Assembly: GCA_003137095.1 (NCBI GenBank)
Contig: PLET01000021.1
Coordinates: 1-63,473 of the forward strand
Reading direction: 5' to 3'
Source: Gammaproteobacteria bacterium
Lineage (GTDB): Bacteria > Pseudomonadota > Gammaproteobacteria > Steroidobacterales > Steroidobacteraceae
Length of the DNA: 63,473 nucleotides
Positions 1-8,688 of the stretch are shown here, one piece after another. Position 1 is the first letter of the stretch; each line of letters opens with the position of its first letter. A model generated the notes under the pieces. That model worked only from the letters and a program-made list of their open reading frames with translations, was not told the origin of the DNA and ran no database searches. A program made the translations under genes and the position numbers.

Positions 1-297
1 CCCGGGTCGCGCGCACGCTTTATCGTTTGCGCAGCGCACGTTCACAATTACGAGCGTTTCCAGCGCGACAACATCCTATTCCTAGTCTCCGGTGGCGGAG
101 GCGGCAAGCCGGACGTGGTGAAGCGTTCGGCGGCCGATCTTTACCAGAGCGATGACTTCCCGAACTTTCACTATTTGCGGTTCCAGCTCACCGCCGGTCA
201 ATTGCGCGGTGAAATGGTCCGCCTAGATTTCGCGGCCACTGGAGATGCATCTTGGAGCGTGCGCGACCGCTTCGCGTTGGATGCCAAAACGCCCTAG
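1..297 (+). CDS. Metallophosphoesterase, C-terminal fragment
   Basis: The window opens inside this gene. Frame 1 is open from base 1 to the TAG at 295-297 and encodes about 98 residues. The stretch HVHNYERF near residue 14, followed by a Gly-rich SGGGGGK segment, matches the last metal-binding motif (GHxHxYER) of calcineurin-like and purple-acid-phosphatase-like metallophosphoesterases. These enzymes hydrolyse phosphomonoesters at a dinuclear metal centre and are often exported. The N-terminal metal ligands and any signal peptide lie outside the window, so substrate and location cannot be judged. Confidence 0.72.
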   Translation, partial: PGSRARFIVCAAHVHNYERFQRDNILFLVSGGGGGKPDVVKRSAADLYQSDDFPNFHYLRFQLTAGQLRGEMVRLDFAATGDASWSVRDRFALDAKTP

Positions 298-410
298 AGG
301 TGCGGAGTTCCGGCGCAGGTGTCGTGCCGACGTCGATCTCTGTGGTAGATAGACCGCCGCATTTCTTGGGGGATTTGGGTCGTCAGCGTAGTAACACCCG
401 GCGAAAAAGG

Positions 411-434
411 AAAGGCCCCGTTGTCGGGGCCTTT
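411..434 (-). terminator. Intrinsic terminator of the fasciclin gene
   Basis: A perfect 10-bp inverted repeat (AAAGGCCCCG / CGGGGCCTTT) encloses a 4-base loop. Read on the minus strand it is followed by CCTTTTT, so it fits a Rho-independent terminator about 40 bases past the stop of the fasciclin gene. It may also end plus-strand transcripts arriving from the metallophosphoesterase gene. Confidence 0.75.
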
Positions 435-471
435 CGATGCATCTAGTCGATGCCGTGAGACTACGGATTAC

Positions 472-957
472 TCAGGCGGCTGTCGCGAGCAACTTCCAGG
501 TTTTTGGCATGATGACCGCGTCGATGACGTGGATAACGCCGTTGGTCGTTGCGATATCGGCTTGCGTGACGTGCGCGCCGTTGACTTGAACACCCGTCGA
601 TGACACGGCGGCGGTCAGGGTCGTACCCTGTACGGTCATCACTTCACCTGACTTGACGTCCTTGGCGGCGACATAGCCTTGGATAACGTGGTAGGTCAGA
701 ACGGCTTTGAGCTTTCCCGTATCCTTCAGCAATGCATCGAGCGCACCGTGCGGGAGCTTCTTGAAGGCTTCGTCGGTGGGTGCGAAAACCGTGAAGGGCC
801 CTTTGCCGTTCAGCGTTTCAGCAAGTCCGGCTGCCTTGATGGCGGCGACCAGGGTATTGAATGTGCCCGCCGCGATCGCCGTCTCGACGATATTTTTGCT
901 CGGGGGAGTGTGGATGCCGCTCTTCTGAGCGGTGGACGCGTTCTTTGTCTGTTCCAT
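472..957 (-). CDS. Fasciclin (FAS1) domain protein
   Basis: 161 residues that are almost entirely one FAS1 domain. Typical signatures are [20 protein letters not shown] (about residues 22-41), [13 protein letters not shown] (about 53-65), LTYHVIQG and the C-terminal [16 protein letters not shown]1 domains mediate adhesion or ligand binding at the cell surface in many organisms. This copy has no recognisable signal peptide, only a short polar N-terminus (MEQTKNAST...), so its location is uncertain. An AAAGGTCA ribosome-binding site lies about nine bases before the ATG. It is monocistronic, with a strong terminator directly downstream. Confidence 0.9.
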   Translation of the reverse strand: MEQTKNASTAQKSGIHTPPSKNIVETAIAAGTFNTLVAAIKAAGLAETLNGKGPFTVFAPTDEAFKKLPHGALDALLKDTGKLKAVLTYHVIQGYVAAKDVKSGEVMTVQGTTLTAAVSSTGVQVNGAHVTQADIATTNGVIHVIDAVIMPKTWKLLATAA

Positions 958-1261
958 AAATAGTGACCTTTAAGTATGGCCCGCAAGAATTTGCCGGCCA
1001 ACTCAACGTATGCGGTTGAGGGGAGGCAGTATGGGCGGTATCGATGGCCAAAACCGGATGGAGGCAAAAGAAATTCGGTTCGCCGCCTATTGGATGTCGG
1101 GGTTTTTATAAAGGGCCAGCCGCACCGCCGATTGACCGAGGGACCGGAATTCGATGCCCAACGCTATTGCGGAAGCGGCTGGGCTGTGAGTCGTTACCGA
1201 TTGGCCATGCGGGTCACCGCCTGGCATCAACACTCGCCACGCCGCCTGACGGCGATGCGCT
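958..1261 (+). other. Intergenic stretch without a recognisable gene
   Basis: 304 bases between the start of the fasciclin gene and the end of wrbA, both on the minus strand. It should hold the fasciclin promoter. The open frames here lack family signatures and are read as chance frames. Only short GC-rich hairpins (for example 1240-1254) without a T-run are visible, so I do not call a terminator for wrbA. Confidence 0.5.
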
Positions 1262-1861
1262 TCAACCGAACAACTTCGTCGCGGTCTCGGCCACCAGCTT
1301 GCCCTGGAAGCGCGCGCCGTCGAGTTCGTTGGCCGAGGGTGCACGCTCGCCCTTGCCGCCGGCAATGGTACTCGCACCATACGGGCTGGTTCCCGAGATC
1401 TCGGCAAGCGTCATCTGGCCTTGAAAGCTGTAGGGCAGCCCGACGATGATCAGGCCGAGATGGAGCAGATTGGTGATCACGGAGAACAGCGTGGTTTCCT
1501 GGCCACCGTGCTGGGTGGCCGTACTGGTGAAGGCGGCGCCGACCTTGCCGTTCAGCGCACCGCGCAACCACAGGCCGCCGGCCTGATCGAGGAACGTCGC
1601 CATTTGCGAGGAGATGCGGCCGAAGCGGGTGGGCGTGCCGATGATGATGGCATCGTAATCCGCCAGCTCCTCGATCCGGGCGACCGGCGCCGCCTGGTCG
1701 AGCTTGTAATGCATGCTCTTGGCGACGTCGAGCGGCGCGGTTTCGGGCACGCGCTTGATGACCACGGTGGCACCGCCGCTGCGCGCCCCCTCGGCGGCGG
1801 CCTGGGCCATGGTTTCGACATGACCGTAGGATGAATAATAAAGCACCAGTACTTTCGACAT
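1262..1861 (-). CDS. wrbA: NAD(P)H:quinone oxidoreductase WrbA
   Basis: 199 residues of the flavodoxin-like WrbA family: [16 protein letters not shown] at the N-terminus (FMN phosphate loop), [13 protein letters not shown] in the middle and [14 protein letters not shown] (flavin-binding loop). WrbA reduces quinones by two electrons with NAD(P)H and limits semiquinone formation in the cytoplasm. I place the start at the ATG opening MSKVLVLYY, preceded by GAGGTGA at good spacing. A start 15 codons upstream is open but lies ahead of the ribosome-binding site. It is divergent from the SDR gene with an 84-base gap. Length is normal for the family. Confidence 0.95.
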   Translation of the reverse strand: MSKVLVLYYSSYGHVETMAQAAAEGARSGGATVVIKRVPETAPLDVAKSMHYKLDQAAPVARIEELADYDAIIIGTPTRFGRISSQMATFLDQAGGLWLRGALNGKVGAAFTSTATQHGGQETTLFSVITNLLHLGLIIVGLPYSFQGQMTLAEISGTSPYGASTIAGGKGERAPSANELDGARFQGKLVAETATKLFG

Positions 1862-1945
1862 GGGATCACCTCGGCTGGACGGACGTACTCCCCGAGTGTA
1901 AATCAAACACCGTACGCCGTCGTTGCATGGGGTAGGCTTGAGTCC

Positions 1946-2731
1946 ATGGCGCGCATATTCATCACGGGTTCAGCCGATGGCCTCGGCAAACTGGCGGCGG
2001 CCCGGCTGGTCGCGGAAGGCCACCGGGTGGTGCTGCACGGGCGCACTGCGCAGCGCGCCGCAGAGGCGATGGCCGCGGTGCCGGGCGCGGAGTCGGCACT
2101 GGCCGGCGACTTGTCGAGCATGGCGCAGACGCGGGCGCTCGCGGATCAGGTCAACGCGATTGGCAATGTGATGGGCCGCTTCGATGCCGTCATCCACAAT
2201 GCCGGCGTCGGCTATCGCGAACGGCAGCGGAATGCGACGGAAGATGGACTTCCGCTGGTGTTCGCGGTGAACACGCTGGCGCCGTATCTCCTCACCGCAC
2301 TGATCGAGACGCCGCGGCGGCTGGTGTACCTGAGCTCGGGGCTGCATCGCAGCGGCGATGCCTCGCTGCACGATCTGGAATGGCGTGACCGGGCCTGGAG
2401 CGGCGGCCAGGCGTACGCCGATTCCAAGCTGCACGATGCGCTCATCGCTTTTGCGGCGGCGCGGCGCTGGCCGGCGGTGCGCTCGAACGCGCTCGAGCCG
2501 GGTTGGGTACCCACCAAGATGGGCGGCAAAGGTGCGCCGGATGATCTTGCGGCCGGGGCGGCGACCCAGTGCTGGCTCGCGGTCAGCGAGGAGGCGGCGG
2601 CGCAGGTCAGCGGCGAATACTTTTACCACCAGCAATTGCGCGAGCCGCTGGCGGCGGTGCGCGACGAGGCGGTGCAGGAGCGGTTGCTTGCGGCCTGCGC
2701 GCGGCTGTCGGGCGTGAAGTTCCCGGTGTGA
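1946..2731 (+). CDS. Short-chain dehydrogenase/reductase
   Basis: 261-residue Rossmann-fold enzyme of the classical SDR type. The cofactor loop TGSADGLG sits at residues 7-14, an NAG motif (HNAGVGYRE) near residue 90, a Ser in YLSSG, and the catalytic YADSK near residue 158. Arg after the first strand (HGRTAQRA) hints at NADP(H) preference. The substrate is unknown. It is divergent from wrbA, so the two may share a regulatory region and could both respond to quinone or redox stress, though that is inference. Confidence 0.9.
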   Translation: MARIFITGSADGLGKLAAARLVAEGHRVVLHGRTAQRAAEAMAAVPGAESALAGDLSSMAQTRALADQVNAIGNVMGRFDAVIHNAGVGYRERQRNATEDGLPLVFAVNTLAPYLLTALIETPRRLVYLSSGLHRSGDASLHDLEWRDRAWSGGQAYADSKLHDALIAFAAARRWPAVRSNALEPGWVPTKMGGKGAPDDLAAGAATQCWLAVSEEAAAQVSGEYFYHQQLREPLAAVRDEAVQERLLAACARLSGVKFPV

Positions 2732-2857
2732 TCCGGTGCACAGATTTCAGGTTTGGGACTGCATCAGCGACACCATGAAGACATCCACGCGATACGCGAG
2801 GGCATGACGGCCAAGGGCTACAACACACCGACGTCGTGGCTCCAATTCCCCCAACAC

Positions 2858-3223
2858 ATGAACACGACCATCGAAGCATCCTGTCACTGCGGTGCCATCC
2901 GCCTGGAAATTGCCATGCCGCCGGAATCGCTGACGGACTGCAATTGCTCCATCTGCCGCCGCTACGGCGTGCTGTGGGCCTACTATTCGCCGACGCTCGT
3001 GCGCATCACCCCGGCCACGGGTGCCACCGAGACCTATCTATGGGGCGACCGCAGCATTGCGTTTCACCGCTGCAAGCACTGCGGCTGCGTGACCCACTGG
3101 TCCGCGGTCGACGAAACCTCCGACCGCATGGGGGTCAACGCCCGGCTCATGCCGCCCGAGGTGCTTAGGCCGCTGCGCATTCGCAAGCTCGACGGCGCCG
3201 TGACCGGCCGATATCTGCGATGA
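2858..3223 (+). CDS. GFA/CENP-V family zinc protein
   Basis: 121 residues with the GFA (glutathione-dependent formaldehyde-activating enzyme-like) Cys pattern: CHCGAIRLEI near the start, CNCSICRRYG about 20 residues on, and FHRCKHCGCVTHW in the second half. These Cys residues bind zinc. Family members are annotated as S-hydroxymethylglutathione synthases, but most have unknown roles. The ATG opening MNTTIEASCHCG is chosen because the family begins just before the first CxC. Upstream in-frame ATGs at 2753 and 2804 add residues with no family match. Confidence 0.85.
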   Translation: MNTTIEASCHCGAIRLEIAMPPESLTDCNCSICRRYGVLWAYYSPTLVRITPATGATETYLWGDRSIAFHRCKHCGCVTHWSAVDETSDRMGVNARLMPPEVLRPLRIRKLDGAVTGRYLR

Positions 3224-3258
3224 CATCGGCAGGGCATGCCCGGTGCGGCCAGTCCTGG

Positions 3259-4197
3259 CTAGACGCGCATCGAATGCAGATAACCGTAGCTTACTTTGGC
3301 CGCCTCGAGAGGGGTCAGGTGCTCGAACGGCCCTTCCTGTTCGGCGAAATAATACTTGAGCCCGGCCGCCCTGGCGGCCGCGAAAATCGGCTTGTAGTCG
3401 ATGAAGCCGCGGCCGAGTTCCGTGCCCACGCGCAGCCCCGGGGCAACCTTCGACGCGGGATCCGTGGTCGGCTCGAAATCCTTGACGTGTAGCATTGGAA
3501 ACCGGCCCGGGTACTTGTGTAGGTAATCGACCGGATCGTAGCCGGAGATCTTCATCCAGCCGCAGTCGATTTGAAATTTCACCAGATCGGGGTCCGTCTC
3601 GCGCAGCAACACATCGTAGGCGATCGCGCCGCCGCCCATGTCGACGAACTCGAAGAAATGATTGTGATAGGCGAACTGCAAACCGGTCTTTTTCGCCTGC
3701 GCACCGATCCGGTTCGCGAGCTCGGCGGTCTTGCGCGCATCATCGAGCGTCATCCCCTTGAGCACGCCGGCCGCGCCCTTGAGCGCCGGACTCAATTCCG
3801 GGGTCGCGCCGCTGCCGACACGCAGGATCGAGGCCACCGCATACTGCGCACCGAGCGAATGCGCCGCCTCGAACAACGCCTCGGGCTCGACATGCATGAA
3901 ATCCAGATGGGCGCTCGGGCACTTGAGCCCGGCCGCATCCACCAATTGGCGGAATTCGCGCGCCGACAGTCCGGCGAAGCCGGCGGTTTCGACGTTCCTG
4001 TAGCCGATCTGCCGCAGCTTCTGCAGCGTGCCCGCGGGATCCGCCTGCAGCGCGTCCTTGACGCTCCAGAGTTGAATGCCGATCGGCATCCCGAGCGGGT
4101 CCGAGCCGGCCCGGCGCGGCGCGGCGGCGCACACCAGCGCGAGCGCACCCAGGCCGCCCGCCTGCGCCAGAAAACTTCGACGACGTATTTTGTTCAT
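3259..4197 (-). CDS. Tat-exported xylose isomerase-like TIM-barrel protein
   Basis: 312 residues. The N-terminus NKIRRRSFLAQAGGLGALAL is a twin-arginine signal, so the protein is probably exported folded. The rest is an AP-endonuclease-2/xylose isomerase-like barrel, with GIQLWSVKDAL on the first strand, HLDFMHVEP, YHNHFFEF (metal-ligand region), FQIDCGW, and MLHVKDFEP near the end. Such proteins isomerise or epimerise sugars or keto-sugars using a divalent metal. It lies 23 bases after the Gfo/Idh/MocA gene and closes the minus-strand three-gene unit headed by the PQQ dehydrogenase. It probably acts on the same sugar. Confidence 0.88.
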   Translation of the reverse strand: MNKIRRRSFLAQAGGLGALALVCAAAPRRAGSDPLGMPIGIQLWSVKDALQADPAGTLQKLRQIGYRNVETAGFAGLSAREFRQLVDAAGLKCPSAHLDFMHVEPEALFEAAHSLGAQYAVASILRVGSGATPELSPALKGAAGVLKGMTLDDARKTAELANRIGAQAKKTGLQFAYHNHFFEFVDMGGGAIAYDVLLRETDPDLVKFQIDCGWMKISGYDPVDYLHKYPGRFPMLHVKDFEPTTDPASKVAPGLRVGTELGRGFIDYKPIFAAARAAGLKYYFAEQEGPFEHLTPLEAAKVSYGYLHSMRV

Positions 4198-4220
4198 CTC
4201 ACACCTCGGCAGTCACGGGG

Positions 4221-5384
4221 CTACGAATCGCGTGGAACCGTCTGCCACGCACCGCCCGCGGCGTGGCTCGCCAGTATGGCATCGATCACGCAGTGGCTGC
4301 GGTAGCCATCGGCAAAACTTGCGAGCGGCACGGGTTTCGTATCCGCCGCGCCGCCGGCGCGAATCCACTGGTAGGCGTCCGCGATCACATTGCGAAACGC
4401 ATCGCTCCAGCCCTCTTGATGTCCGGCCGGCAGATGCGCATAGCGGCGCGCATCGCCGCGCAGCAGTGCCGGATCCCTTTTCATCAGCGAATCGGGCTGC
4501 GCCTGCCGCCCGAGCCACAGTTCGTTCTGCGCTTCCTGGCACCATTTGAGCGACGCGGTGCGGCCGTTGATCTCGAGCTGCAGATCGTTCTGATGGCCTG
4601 GCAGCACCTGCCCGACCGAGAAGACGCCCTTGGCGCCGTTCTCGAAGCGCAGCAGCACGCTGGCCAGATCCTCGCTCGTGACCTCGACCGGCACGCGCTG
4701 CGTACTGCGATCGCGGGAGAACGCCTCGGCGCGGGCCTCGGGGGCGAAGCGCAGCGGCACCACCGTGCCGAGATCGGCCAGCACCGCGGCGATGCGCGTG
4801 CCCGAGACATGCTCGGCCAGATCGCACCAGTGCGAGCCGATGTCGGCCAGCGCCGAACTCGGTCCCGCGCGCCGCGGATCCGAGCGCCAGGAATACACCT
4901 GCGGATCGGTCATCCAATCCTGCAGATAATGTCCGTGTATGAAGCTCAATTCGCCGATCTCGTGCGCGGCGATCATCAGGCGCGCCTCCTGCACCAGCGG
5001 ATTGCCGCGGTAATTGAAGGTCACCACATGCGCGACGCCGGCGGCGAGCGCGGCATCGAACAATTCCCGCGCCTCCCGGCGATCGAGGGCGAGCGGCTTG
5101 TCGCTGATCACGTGCTTGCCGGCACGCAGCGCCGCGAGCGTCACGGCATGGTGCAGATGATTCGGCGTGGTGTTGTGGACCACGTCGATGTCCGCGGCGT
5201 CCATGAGCTCCTGATAGTTGCCGTAGGCGCGCTCGACCTTGAGCTCCTGCGCCTTGCGCTGCGCGGCCGCCGGACTCGAGCCGGCGATTGCGACCACCTC
5301 GACGTCGCCGAGCCGGCGCACCGCGTCCACATGCTGGGTTGCGATGAAGCCCGGCCCCACGAGTCCCATCCGCAGCCGTTTCAT
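4221..5384 (-). CDS. Gfo/Idh/MocA family oxidoreductase
   Basis: 387 residues. The N-terminal Rossmann domain starts MKRLRMGLVGPGFIATQHVD, then shows IDVVHNTTPNHLHH and the family hallmark GKHVISDKPLAL, whose Lys is catalytic. The C-terminal alpha/beta domain contains the ADIGSHWCDLAEH helix. Members oxidise or reduce sugar hydroxyls with NAD(P)(H). The ATG at 5382-5384 overlaps the stop of the upstream PQQ gene by 4 bases (ATGA), indicating translational coupling. An upstream in-frame extension of 48 codons overlaps the PQQ gene and has no family match. The sugar substrate is unknown. Confidence 0.93.
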   Translation of the reverse strand: MKRLRMGLVGPGFIATQHVDAVRRLGDVEVVAIAGSSPAAAQRKAQELKVERAYGNYQELMDAADIDVVHNTTPNHLHHAVTLAALRAGKHVISDKPLALDRREARELFDAALAAGVAHVVTFNYRGNPLVQEARLMIAAHEIGELSFIHGHYLQDWMTDPQVYSWRSDPRRAGPSSALADIGSHWCDLAEHVSGTRIAAVLADLGTVVPLRFAPEARAEAFSRDRSTQRVPVEVTSEDLASVLLRFENGAKGVFSVGQVLPGHQNDLQLEINGRTASLKWCQEAQNELWLGRQAQPDSLMKRDPALLRGDARRYAHLPAGHQEGWSDAFRNVIADAYQWIRAGGAADTKPVPLASFADGYRSHCVIDAILASHAAGGAWQTVPRDS

Positions 5385-7534
5385 GGCAGTGCGAAGGCCA
5401 CGTAGGCGGCGCCCTGGGGGGCGCTGCGATTGCGCGCGTTGTTGGTCGCGATGACCAGGAATTGCCGGCCGTCGATCATGTAGGTCGCGGGCGTCGCCGT
5501 GCCGGCAAACGGCAGTTCGTGCTGCCACAGCAGCGCGCCGCTCGCGGCGTCGAAAGCGCGGATCTTGTGGTCGTAGATGGTGGCGCCGATGAACACCAGG
5601 CCGCTCGCGGTCACGACCGGGCCGCCGTAATTCTCGGTGCCGGTCGCCGGGCCGCCCTGCGCTGCCAATTCCGGGTATTCACCCAGCGGGATTTTCCACA
5701 GGTAACGGCCGGTGTTCAGATCGATGGCGTTCAACGTGCCCCACGGCGGTGCGATCGCGGGATAGCCGTCCGGATCGAGGAACCGGTTGTAGCCCGTGAA
5801 GCGATAGGCGGCTGGGCCGCCCTCACTCGACAGCGAGACGCCCATCTCCAGCTTCTGGCCGGTCGGCGCCGGGGATGCCGGCGCGGCGGCCGGCGCGGCG
5901 TCGGTGCCGGTGCGCAGGTACTCGATGAGTTGGGTCAGGGTGGAGGATTGAATGGTGGAGAACGGCGGCATCCGGCCGCGTCCGTTCATGATCACCGCGG
6001 CGATCTGGCCGACGTCGAGCCGGCCGGCCACGTCGTCCAGGGAGGGAAATGCGGGCGGCGAACCCTTGCGATCCGCGCCATGACAGTTCGAACACTGCGC
6101 CTGATACAGCGCGGCGGCGAGTCCGCCGCCCGGGGTGCTCCTGACCAGCATGCCGGTCCAGGCCACATCATTGGCATTGATGTACATCACACCGGTACGC
6201 ACATCCACGGCCGCCCCGCCCCATTCGGCTCCGCCGTCGAAACCGGGGAACAGCACGGTCGGCTGATCGGCGGCGAACGGCACGAACTGGCCCGCGCTGC
6301 GAAAGCCGGCGAATTGCCGCTCCGCCCAGGCATGCGCGGCCGGCGTGCGCCGGGTCAGCAGGTCGGCGGTGAGCAGTTGCCGGGCATAGGGCTCGGGCAG
6401 CGTCGGGCGCGGCTGGGTGGGCCACGCGATCTCGCCCGGCACCGGGCTCGGCGGCACGGCGCGTTCCTCGATCGGAAACAAGGGCTCGCCGGTCACCCGA
6501 TCGAACAGATACAGGTAGCCTTGCTTGGTGGGCTGCGCGATGGCATCGACGCGCCGGCCGGCGTGCAGCACGCTCACCAGCGAGGGCGGTGACGAAAAAT
6601 CGCGATCCCAGATGTCGTGGTGAACCCCTTGAAAGTGCCAGAGTCGCTTGCCGGTGGCGGCATCGAGCGCGAGCAGGGTGTCGGCATACAGATCCGCGCC
6701 CACCCGGTCGGCACCGTACATGTCGGACACGGCCGAACCGGTGGGCGCATAAACGATGCCGCGGCGCGCATCCAAAGCCAGTCCGGCCCAATTGTTCGCG
6801 GCCCCGGCCGACCGCCAAGCCTCGGCGGGCCAGGTCTCCAGGCCGGGTTCGCCGGGCCGCGGAATCGTGTGAAACGACCAGCGCAGGCGGCCGCTGCGAA
6901 CATCGTAGGCGCGGAGGTCTCCCGGCGGTGCGGGTTTGGTCTCCGACGTGCGAAATCCCACGATGATGAGGTCCTTGTAGATCACCCCGGGTGTCGTCAG
7001 GGACACATAGTGCTGGGTGTAGTCGCCGCGCAGGTCTTTGCGCAGATCCACCGCGCCGTCTTCGCCGAAGCTTCGAATCGGTCTACCGGTGCGCGGATCG
7101 AGCGCATACAGCCGGTTCATGATGCCCGCGAGCAGCCGTGATTCGTGGCCATCGCTCCAGTACGCGAGCCCGCGCGCCGGCCCGGTGAAGATCCTGCCCG
7201 CAGCCGCGCCCTGCACTCCTGCATCGAATCTCCACAGCAAGCGGCCGGTGGCGCCATCCAAGGCAATGACGTTCAAGGTGGGCGTGTAGGCGAACAGCGT
7301 CCGGCCCACGATGATCGGATTGGTCTGCGAATCCCCGGGCTCGTCCATGGCGAAGCGCCAGGCCTCGGCCAGGCGCCCGACATTGGCCGGCGTGATCTGG
7401 GTCAGCTCCGAATACCGATCGCTGCCCGCGTTGCCGCCATACACCGGCCAGTCGACCGAGCGCGGCGCAACCGCGCAGGCGCACAGCCCGCCCAGCATCA
7501 TCGCCACCGTCGCCGCTTGAGATCTGTGCCGCAT
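5381..7534 (-). CDS. PQQ-dependent dehydrogenase with inserted cytochrome c domain
   Basis: 717 residues with an N-terminal export signal (a possible LCAC lipobox) and quinoprotein beta-propeller blades (DWPVYGGNAGSDRYSELTQI; repeated ALDxxTGxxLW motifs). A c-type cytochrome domain is inserted at about residues 475-545, with CSNCH at 481-485 and a Met ligand candidate in GRGRMPPF. Two or three further propeller blades follow. PQQ enzymes of this class oxidise sugars or alcohols in the periplasm and pass electrons through the haem. I chose the ATG preceded by GGGGAAG. A start six codons upstream has no ribosome-binding site. First gene of a three-gene minus-strand operon. Confidence 0.9.
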   Translation of the reverse strand: MRHRSQAATVAMMLGGLCACAVAPRSVDWPVYGGNAGSDRYSELTQITPANVGRLAEAWRFAMDEPGDSQTNPIIVGRTLFAYTPTLNVIALDGATGRLLWRFDAGVQGAAAGRIFTGPARGLAYWSDGHESRLLAGIMNRLYALDPRTGRPIRSFGEDGAVDLRKDLRGDYTQHYVSLTTPGVIYKDLIIVGFRTSETKPAPPGDLRAYDVRSGRLRWSFHTIPRPGEPGLETWPAEAWRSAGAANNWAGLALDARRGIVYAPTGSAVSDMYGADRVGADLYADTLLALDAATGKRLWHFQGVHHDIWDRDFSSPPSLVSVLHAGRRVDAIAQPTKQGYLYLFDRVTGEPLFPIEERAVPPSPVPGEIAWPTQPRPTLPEPYARQLLTADLLTRRTPAAHAWAERQFAGFRSAGQFVPFAADQPTVLFPGFDGGAEWGGAAVDVRTGVMYINANDVAWTGMLVRSTPGGGLAAALYQAQCSNCHGADRKGSPPAFPSLDDVAGRLDVGQIAAVIMNGRGRMPPFSTIQSSTLTQLIEYLRTGTDAAPAAAPASPAPTGQKLEMGVSLSSEGGPAAYRFTGYNRFLDPDGYPAIAPPWGTLNAIDLNTGRYLWKIPLGEYPELAAQGGPATGTENYGGPVVTASGLVFIGATIYDHKIRAFDAASGALLWQHELPFAGTATPATYMIDGRQFLVIATNNARNRSAPQGAAYVAFALP

Positions 7535-7617
7535 GTCTTCCCCGGCGGCCATTATAAGCGGGTAACATCCAGGGTGGCGGGATTGCTGATCCCCGCGCCA
7601 ACCCGAATCGAGGGCCA

Positions 7618-8673
7618 GTGAAGACGCTCAAAGGTCCCGGTATTTTTCTCGCGCAATTCGCCGGCGATCATGCGCCCTTCGATACGCTGCCCGGGATCGC
7701 GCGTTGGGCCGGGGCGCTCGGCTATCGAGGCGTGCAGATTCCCTGCGGCGATCGGCGCCTGTTTGACCTCGAGCTGGCCGCCGCGAGCCAGGACTACTGC
7801 GACGAGTTGCGCGGCGAGTTGCAGTCCTGCGGCCTCGTGGTCACGGAGCTCTCGAGCCACCTGCAGGGCCAGCTCGTCGCCGTGCATCCGGCGTACCAGA
7901 CGCTGTTCGGGAATTTTGCACCGGCCGCGCTTCGCGACCGCCCGCAGGCATGGACCGCATGGGCCACCTCACAGCTCATCCTCGCCGCCAAGGCGAGCCG
8001 CCGCCTCGGGCTCGCCGCGCACGCCACGTTTTCCGGTGCGCTCGCCTGGCATTTGTTCTATCCCTGGCCGCAGCGCCCCGCGCACCTCATCGAGGCGGCC
8101 TTCGATGAACTCGGCAGGCGTTGGCTGCCGATTCTCGAGGCCTTCGACGAGGCGGGCGTCGATGTGTGCTTCGAGCTGCATCCCGGCGAGGATCTGTACG
8201 ATGGCTGCACCTTCGAGCGCTTCCTGGCCGCCGTCGGCGGCCACCGGCGCGCCAACATCCTCTACGATCCCAGCCATTTCGTCCTGCAACAGCTCGATTA
8301 TCTGGCCTTCATCGACCTGTATCACGAGCGCATCCGCGCCTTTCACGTCAAGGACGCGGAATATCGCCCGAACGGGCGCTCCGGGGTCTACGGCGGCTAT
8401 CAGGAATGGCTCGAGCGGCCGGGCCGGTTTCGTTCGCTGGGCGACGGTCAGATCGATTTCGGCGCGATCTTCAGCAAGTTCGCACAATACGATTATCCCG
8501 GATGGGCGGTGCTCGAATGGGAATGCTGCCTCAAGCATCCGGAGGACGGCGCCGCACAGGGAGCGCCGTTCATCCGCGACCACATCATTCGCGTGACCGA
8601 TCGCGCCTTCGATGATTTCGCCGCCACCGCGGCGGATCCGGCATTCAACCGGCGGGTTCTTGGCCTGCGCTGA
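7618..8673 (+). CDS. Sugar phosphate isomerase/epimerase-like TIM-barrel protein
   Basis: 351 residues, cytoplasmic. GVQIPCGDRRLFDLE, CFELHPGEDLYDG, ANILYDPSHFVLQQLDY, IRAFHVKDAEYRP and WAVLEWECCLKHPEDG give the Glu/Asp/His metal-ligand pattern of the xylose isomerase-like family, and the long form resembles inosose and keto-sugar isomerase relatives. The GTG start follows the divergent promoter region shared with the PQQ dehydrogenase operon, only 83 bases away. This makes it the likely cytoplasmic partner in the same sugar pathway. The exact substrate cannot be read from sequence. Confidence 0.88.
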   Translation: MKTLKGPGIFLAQFAGDHAPFDTLPGIARWAGALGYRGVQIPCGDRRLFDLELAAASQDYCDELRGELQSCGLVVTELSSHLQGQLVAVHPAYQTLFGNFAPAALRDRPQAWTAWATSQLILAAKASRRLGLAAHATFSGALAWHLFYPWPQRPAHLIEAAFDELGRRWLPILEAFDEAGVDVCFELHPGEDLYDGCTFERFLAAVGGHRRANILYDPSHFVLQQLDYLAFIDLYHERIRAFHVKDAEYRPNGRSGVYGGYQEWLERPGRFRSLGDGQIDFGAIFSKFAQYDYPGWAVLEWECCLKHPEDGAAQGAPFIRDHIIRVTDRAFDDFAATAADPAFNRRVLGLR

Positions 8674-8688
8674 CGGGGCGCGGCGAAA

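Noticed and set aside
1240..1254. Hairpin after wrbA as terminator
   Set aside because: Only a 5-bp stem and no T-run on the minus strand.
5462..6592. 376-codon plus-strand open frame opposite the PQQ dehydrogenase
   Set aside because: No motif; the opposite strand carries a clear quinoprotein with CSNCH.
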